This document shows positions 7,109 through 10,367 of a stretch of 10,367 nt of DNA, piece by piece. Location of the stretch: contig JAEYLX010000046.1 in NCBI GenBank assembly GCA_023407575.1, positions 1 through 10,367 on the forward strand, given 5' to 3'. This stretch comes from Bacillota bacterium (GTDB lineage: Bacteria > Bacillota > Clostridia > Lachnospirales > Lachnospiraceae). Under the pieces are notes generated by a model. That model saw only the letters and a list, made by a program, of their open reading frames with translations, had not been told where the DNA came from and did not search any database. Both the position numbers and the translations under genes were made by a program. Positions within the stretch are counted from its first letter, which is position 1. Each line of letters starts with the position of its first letter.

Positions 7109-8313
7109 TGCGTGACGCTTTTATTTGTGATGGCGTTCGAACCCCGGTGGGGCGCTATGGCGGGGCGCTGGCCAGCGTTCGCGCCGACGATCTCGGCGCG
7201 GTGCCGCTGCGTGCGCTGCTGGCCCGTTATCCGCAGCTCGACCTCGAGCGGATTGATGATGTGATCTTCGGCTGCGCCAACCAGGCGGGGGAAGATAACC
7301 GCAACGTGGCGCGTATGTCGCTGCTGCTGGCCGGACTGCCTCAGACGGTCTCCGGCACCACGCTGAACCGCCTGTGCGGTTCGGGTCTGGACGCGATTGG
7401 CTTTGCCGCACGGGCGATCAGGGCGGGCGATGGCGACATGCTGCTTGCAGGCGGCGTCGAGTCAATGTCCCGGGCGCCGTTTGTAATGGGTAAAGCCACG
7501 GCGGCGTTCCAGCGTCAGGCGGAGATTTTCGACACCACCCTCGGCTGGCGATTTGTGAATCCGCTCATGCATCAGCAATTCGGAACTGACAGTATGCCGG
7601 AAACGGCAGAGAATGTAGCTGAATTGTTAAATATCAGCCGTGCCGATCAGGATGCGTTCGCGCTGCGCAGCCAGCAGCGTACCGCCCGGGCGCAGCAAAA
7701 TGGCGTTCTGGCGCAGGAGATCGTGCCGGTGCTGGTGCCGGGGAAAAAAGGGGCCGTTACGGAGGTCTCTGTTGATGAGCACCCGCGCGCCGACACCACG
7801 CTGGCGCAACTTGCCGCCCTGAAAGCGCCGTTTCGCAAAAATGGCGTCGTTACCGCAGGTAACGCCTCTGGGGTGAACGATGGCGCCGCTGCGCTGATTA
7901 TCGCCAGCGAGCAGATGGCGCTCGCACAGGGGCTTGTGCCGCGCACGCGGATTGTGGCCATGGCCACCGCAGGCGTGGAGCCACGTCTGATGGGGCTAGG
8001 GCCGGTGCCCGCCACCCGTAAAGTGCTGGAGCGAGCGGGGCTCAGTATTAACGAGATGGATGTGATTGAGCTGAACGAAGCCTTCGCCTCGCAGGCGCTG
8101 GGCGTGCTGCGTCAGCTGGGTTTGCCGGACGATGCCGCACACGTCAATCCGAACGGAGGGGCCATTGCGTTAGGCCATCCGCTGGGAATGAGCGGTGCCA
8201 GGCTGGTGCTGGCCGCGAGCAATGAATTGCATCGACGCCACGGGCGCTACGCGCTGTGTACGATGTGCATCGGTGTGGGTCAGGGCATTGCCATGATCCT
8301 TGAACGTGTTTGA
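7108..8313 (+). CDS. paaJ: 3-oxoadipyl-CoA / 3-oxo-5,6-dehydrosuberyl-CoA thiolase
   Basis: PaaJ carries out two thiolytic cleavages: 3-oxo-5,6-dehydrosuberyl-CoA, releasing acetyl-CoA, and 3-oxoadipyl-CoA, giving succinyl-CoA and acetyl-CoA. The 401-aa product has the standard length. It carries the nucleophilic Cys90 in NRLCGSGLDA, the NEAFA motif, His357 in GGAIALGHPLG and the acid/base Cys387 in CIGVGQG, so the thiolase active site is complete. The start overlaps the paaI stop as TGATG, preceded by ACAGGAGAAG. The next gene, paaK, begins 26 nt further on, the largest gap in the operon. Degradative thiolases such as PcaF are close paralogues, but the operon context decides for PaaJ. Confidence 0.97.
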   Translation: MRDAFICDGVRTPVGRYGGALASVRADDLGAVPLRALLARYPQLDLERIDDVIFGCANQAGEDNRNVARMSLLLAGLPQTVSGTTLNRLCGSGLDAIGFAARAIRAGDGDMLLAGGVESMSRAPFVMGKATAAFQRQAEIFDTTLGWRFVNPLMHQQFGTDSMPETAENVAELLNISRADQDAFALRSQQRTARAQQNGVLAQEIVPVLVPGKKGAVTEVSVDEHPRADTTLAQLAALKAPFRKNGVVTAGNASGVNDGAAALIIASEQMALAQGLVPRTRIVAMATAGVEPRLMGLGPVPATRKVLERAGLSINEMDVIELNEAFASQALGVLRQLGLPDDAAHVNPNGGAIALGHPLGMSGARLVLAASNELHRRHGRYALCTMCIGVGQGIAMILERV

Positions 8314-8339
8314 GCGAACAATAATGTGAGTACCCTGCG

Positions 8340-9656
<1,317 letters not shown>

Positions 9657-9674
9657 ATTATCCTCATTCTACGT

Positions 9675-9697
9675 TCCCTCTCCCTTTGGGCTGAGGG
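9675..9697 (+). repeat. REP-like hairpin, copy 1
   Basis: This 23-nt unit has arms TCCCTCTCCC and GGGCTGAGGG around the loop TTT. It matches the reverse complement of 10110-10132 at 20 of 23 positions, all three differences being in the loop. Imperfect hairpins of the CCCTCTCCC/GGGAGAGGG kind are common dispersed intergenic elements in enterobacteria; that part is general recollection, not a search result. Confidence 0.7.
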
Positions 9698-9714
9698 ATC
9701 CCCAGTAATTTTTT
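9675..9714 (+). terminator. Possible rho-independent terminator after paaK
   Basis: TCCCTC (9675-9680) pairs with GAGGGA (9693-9698), with CCC/GGG inside the loop. An alternative small hairpin is formed by CTGAGGG and CCCCAG (9691-9705). A run of six T follows at 9709-9714. The main hairpin is 10 nt from the T-run; the alternative one is close enough but has a short, imperfect stem. Its place 19 nt after the paaK stop suits the end of the operon. The hairpin is also one copy of a repeat found again at 10110-10132, so its primary nature may be a repeat that also terminates. Confidence 0.45.
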
Positions 9715-9770
9715 ACCGAAAGCGACGAATGTTGCTTCAGGAAAATGAATGACTTATAGCGACGCCCTGG

Positions 9771-9965
9771 TCCGGCTGTAAATCGCTGAGGCGTTTCCTG
9801 CAGGCCGGGGCGAGGCGCAGGGATGCGCCGAGAGGGCGGCTTTACAGGGACGTTACATCCGCCCGTCCCCGATAAGCCGGAAGGAATAAGCCGAAGGCAC
9901 CGCGAAGCGGCGATTTACCGCCGGGAGCCCGGGTCGCCACGGCGGCGGCGATTGAGCCGCCCTGG
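9771..9965. repeat. GC-rich, highly self-complementary intergenic element
   Basis: Several stems can be read directly. GGCGCA (9814-9819) and TGCGCC (9824-9829) close a GGGA tetraloop. GGGACG (9847-9852) pairs with CGTCCC (9864-9869). CCACGGCGGC (9937-9946) pairs with GCCGCCCTGG (9956-9965), with one mismatch. GTAAATCGC (9778-9786) is the exact complement of GCGATTTAC (9910-9918), and CTGTAAA (9776-9782) of TTTACAG (9841-9847), so the left end has two competing partners. ATAAGCCG occurs twice, 14 nt apart (9872, 9886). I see no open frame with coding character. It resembles dispersed intergenic sequence I associate with Enterobacter-type genomes; it could be a MITE-like element or a decayed mobile sequence. 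Boundaries are approximate. Confidence 0.5.
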
Positions 9966-10037
9966 CACGTTCACGGGTCATGTTGTTACAGAGTAGCAAG
10001 GAACATAAAGTGAACGGAATGACCTCCACAGCCGTAT

Positions 10038-10132
10038 GTTCCCCCTCACCCCAACCCTCTCCCTCAAGGGAGAGGGGGGGCCTCCGTGCAGGCATTATTG
10101 TATGGGGAACCCTCAGCCCGCCGGGAGAGGGA
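10038..10132. repeat. Composite hairpin repeat containing REP-like copy 2
   Basis: CCCTCTCCCT (10055-10064) and AGGGAGAGGG (10067-10076) form a perfect 10-bp inverted repeat with almost no spacer. GTTCCCC (10038-10044) is complementary to GGGGAAC (10104-10110) and could close a larger stem around it. The last part, 10110-10132, is the inverted copy of 9675-9697. No T-run follows any of these hairpins, so they look like a repeat cluster rather than a terminator. The codon string produced on the reverse strand (SLEGEGWGEGE) is typical of spurious proteins predicted from such repeats. Confidence 0.65.
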
Positions 10133-10172
10133 GACATCGTTTCGCAATTCCTGCTCTTTCGCCTCGCGTTTC

Positions 10173-10201
10173 TTGATACTTACCCTGATAACTATTATCT
10201 T
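10173..10201 (+). promoter_or_regulatory. Candidate sigma70 promoter with operator-like palindrome for the MarR-type gene
   Basis: TTGATA (10173-10178, one mismatch to -35) and TATCTT (10196-10201, two mismatches to -10) are separated by 17 bp. Transcription would start near 10208, about 21 nt before the ATG. The palindrome GATAA-CTA-TTATC (10187-10199) overlaps the -10 box, the usual place for autorepression by MarR-family proteins. AGAGAGG (10214-10220) is the ribosome binding site. Confidence 0.45.
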
Positions 10202-10228
10202 GACGACGTGTTTAGAGAGGTTCCCCCC

Positions 10229-10367
10229 ATGAGTGAAGAGCAACTGTTTTGCCGCAGGCCGATGGGCATGCGGATGGCGATGATTGTGCGCCAGTGGCGC
10301 GCCGTTATTGACGACGCCATTCTCGATACCGGGTTAACCCAGTCGAGCTGGACGGTAATGATGCAGC
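10229..10367 (+). CDS. MarR/SlyA-like transcriptional regulator, N-terminal part only
   Basis: Only 46 codons are inside the window; the gene runs off the right edge. The sequence around 12-43 (MGMRMAMIVRQWRAVIDD, then LTQSSWTVM) matches the N-terminal helices of SlyA-type MarR proteins, where E. coli SlyA has LARLVRIWRALIDH followed by LTQTHWVTL. This segment forms the dimerisation helix and leads into the winged-helix domain, which is not visible. ATG at 10229 follows AGAGAGG at 8 nt. The gene has its own candidate promoter and lies beyond a repeat cluster, so it is probably not part of the paa operon. Its ligand and targets cannot be told from this fragment. It is not PaaX, which is a GntR-like protein with a different N-terminus. 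Confidence 0.8.
   Translation, partial: MSEEQLFCRRPMGMRMAMIVRQWRAVIDDAILDTGLTQSSWTVMMQ

Larger units (their letters stand above)
9657..10228. other. Repeat-rich intergenic region where paaXY lie in E. coli
   Basis: I see no supportable gene in these 572 nt. In order, the region holds a hairpin with a following T-run (9675-9714), a short AT-rich piece, a GC-rich self-complementary stretch (about 9771-9965), a hairpin-rich repeat (10038-10132) and the promoter of the next gene. A reverse-strand open frame of 94 codons crosses the repeats, but its composition is explained by them. paaX (repressor) and paaY, which follow paaK in E. coli K-12, are not here, and no remnant of them is apparent. Confidence 0.8.

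Noticed and set aside
9853..10137. Reverse-strand open frame of 94 codons downstream of paaK
   Set aside because: It spans the hairpin repeats and the structured GC-rich element. Its residue string comes from the repeat sequence, and it has no recognisable domain or ribosome binding site.

Overview
The window holds a complete set of aerobic phenylacetate degradation genes, paaABCDEFGHIJK, in one operon on the + strand. It belongs to an enterobacterium. Gene order, protein lengths (309, 95, 248, 165, 356, 255, 261, 475, 140, 401 and 438 aa) and large parts of the sequences match what I recall of the E. coli K-12 paa operon. The higher GC content, many substitutions and the kind of intergenic repeats after paaK point to an Enterobacter/Lelliottia/Leclercia-like relative rather than Escherichia. 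The genus is inferred.

Positions 1-141 are the upstream regulatory region: a near-consensus CRP site (13-28), TGATTC-type sequences resembling the PaaX operator (the better one at 118-132, reverse strand), and a strong ribosome binding site before the GTG start of paaA. In E. coli paaZ lies divergently on the other side of this region; it would be beyond the left edge here.

Positions 142-9656 carry the eleven genes, with gaps of 1-26 nt or short overlaps, so translational coupling is likely. PaaK activates phenylacetate to phenylacetyl-CoA. PaaABCE, helped by PaaD, epoxidises the ring. PaaG isomerises the epoxide to the oxepin. The missing PaaZ would open the ring. PaaJ, PaaG, PaaF and PaaH then carry out beta-oxidation-like steps to acetyl-CoA and succinyl-CoA. 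PaaI is the thioesterase that rescues CoA from dead-end products. I saw no frameshift, truncation or lost catalytic motif.

Positions 9657-10228 contain no gene I can support. After a likely terminator comes a repeat-rich segment: two inverted copies of a 23-nt hairpin that differ only in the 3-nt loop, a perfect 10-bp hairpin, and between them a GC-rich, strongly self-complementary stretch of about 200 nt. paaX and paaY, which follow paaK in E. coli, are absent from this position. Instead, a MarR/SlyA-like regulator starts at 10229 and runs off the right edge.

I found no convincing undescribed system. The points most worth checking are the missing paaXY beside an apparently retained PaaX operator, and the composite repeat downstream of paaK.
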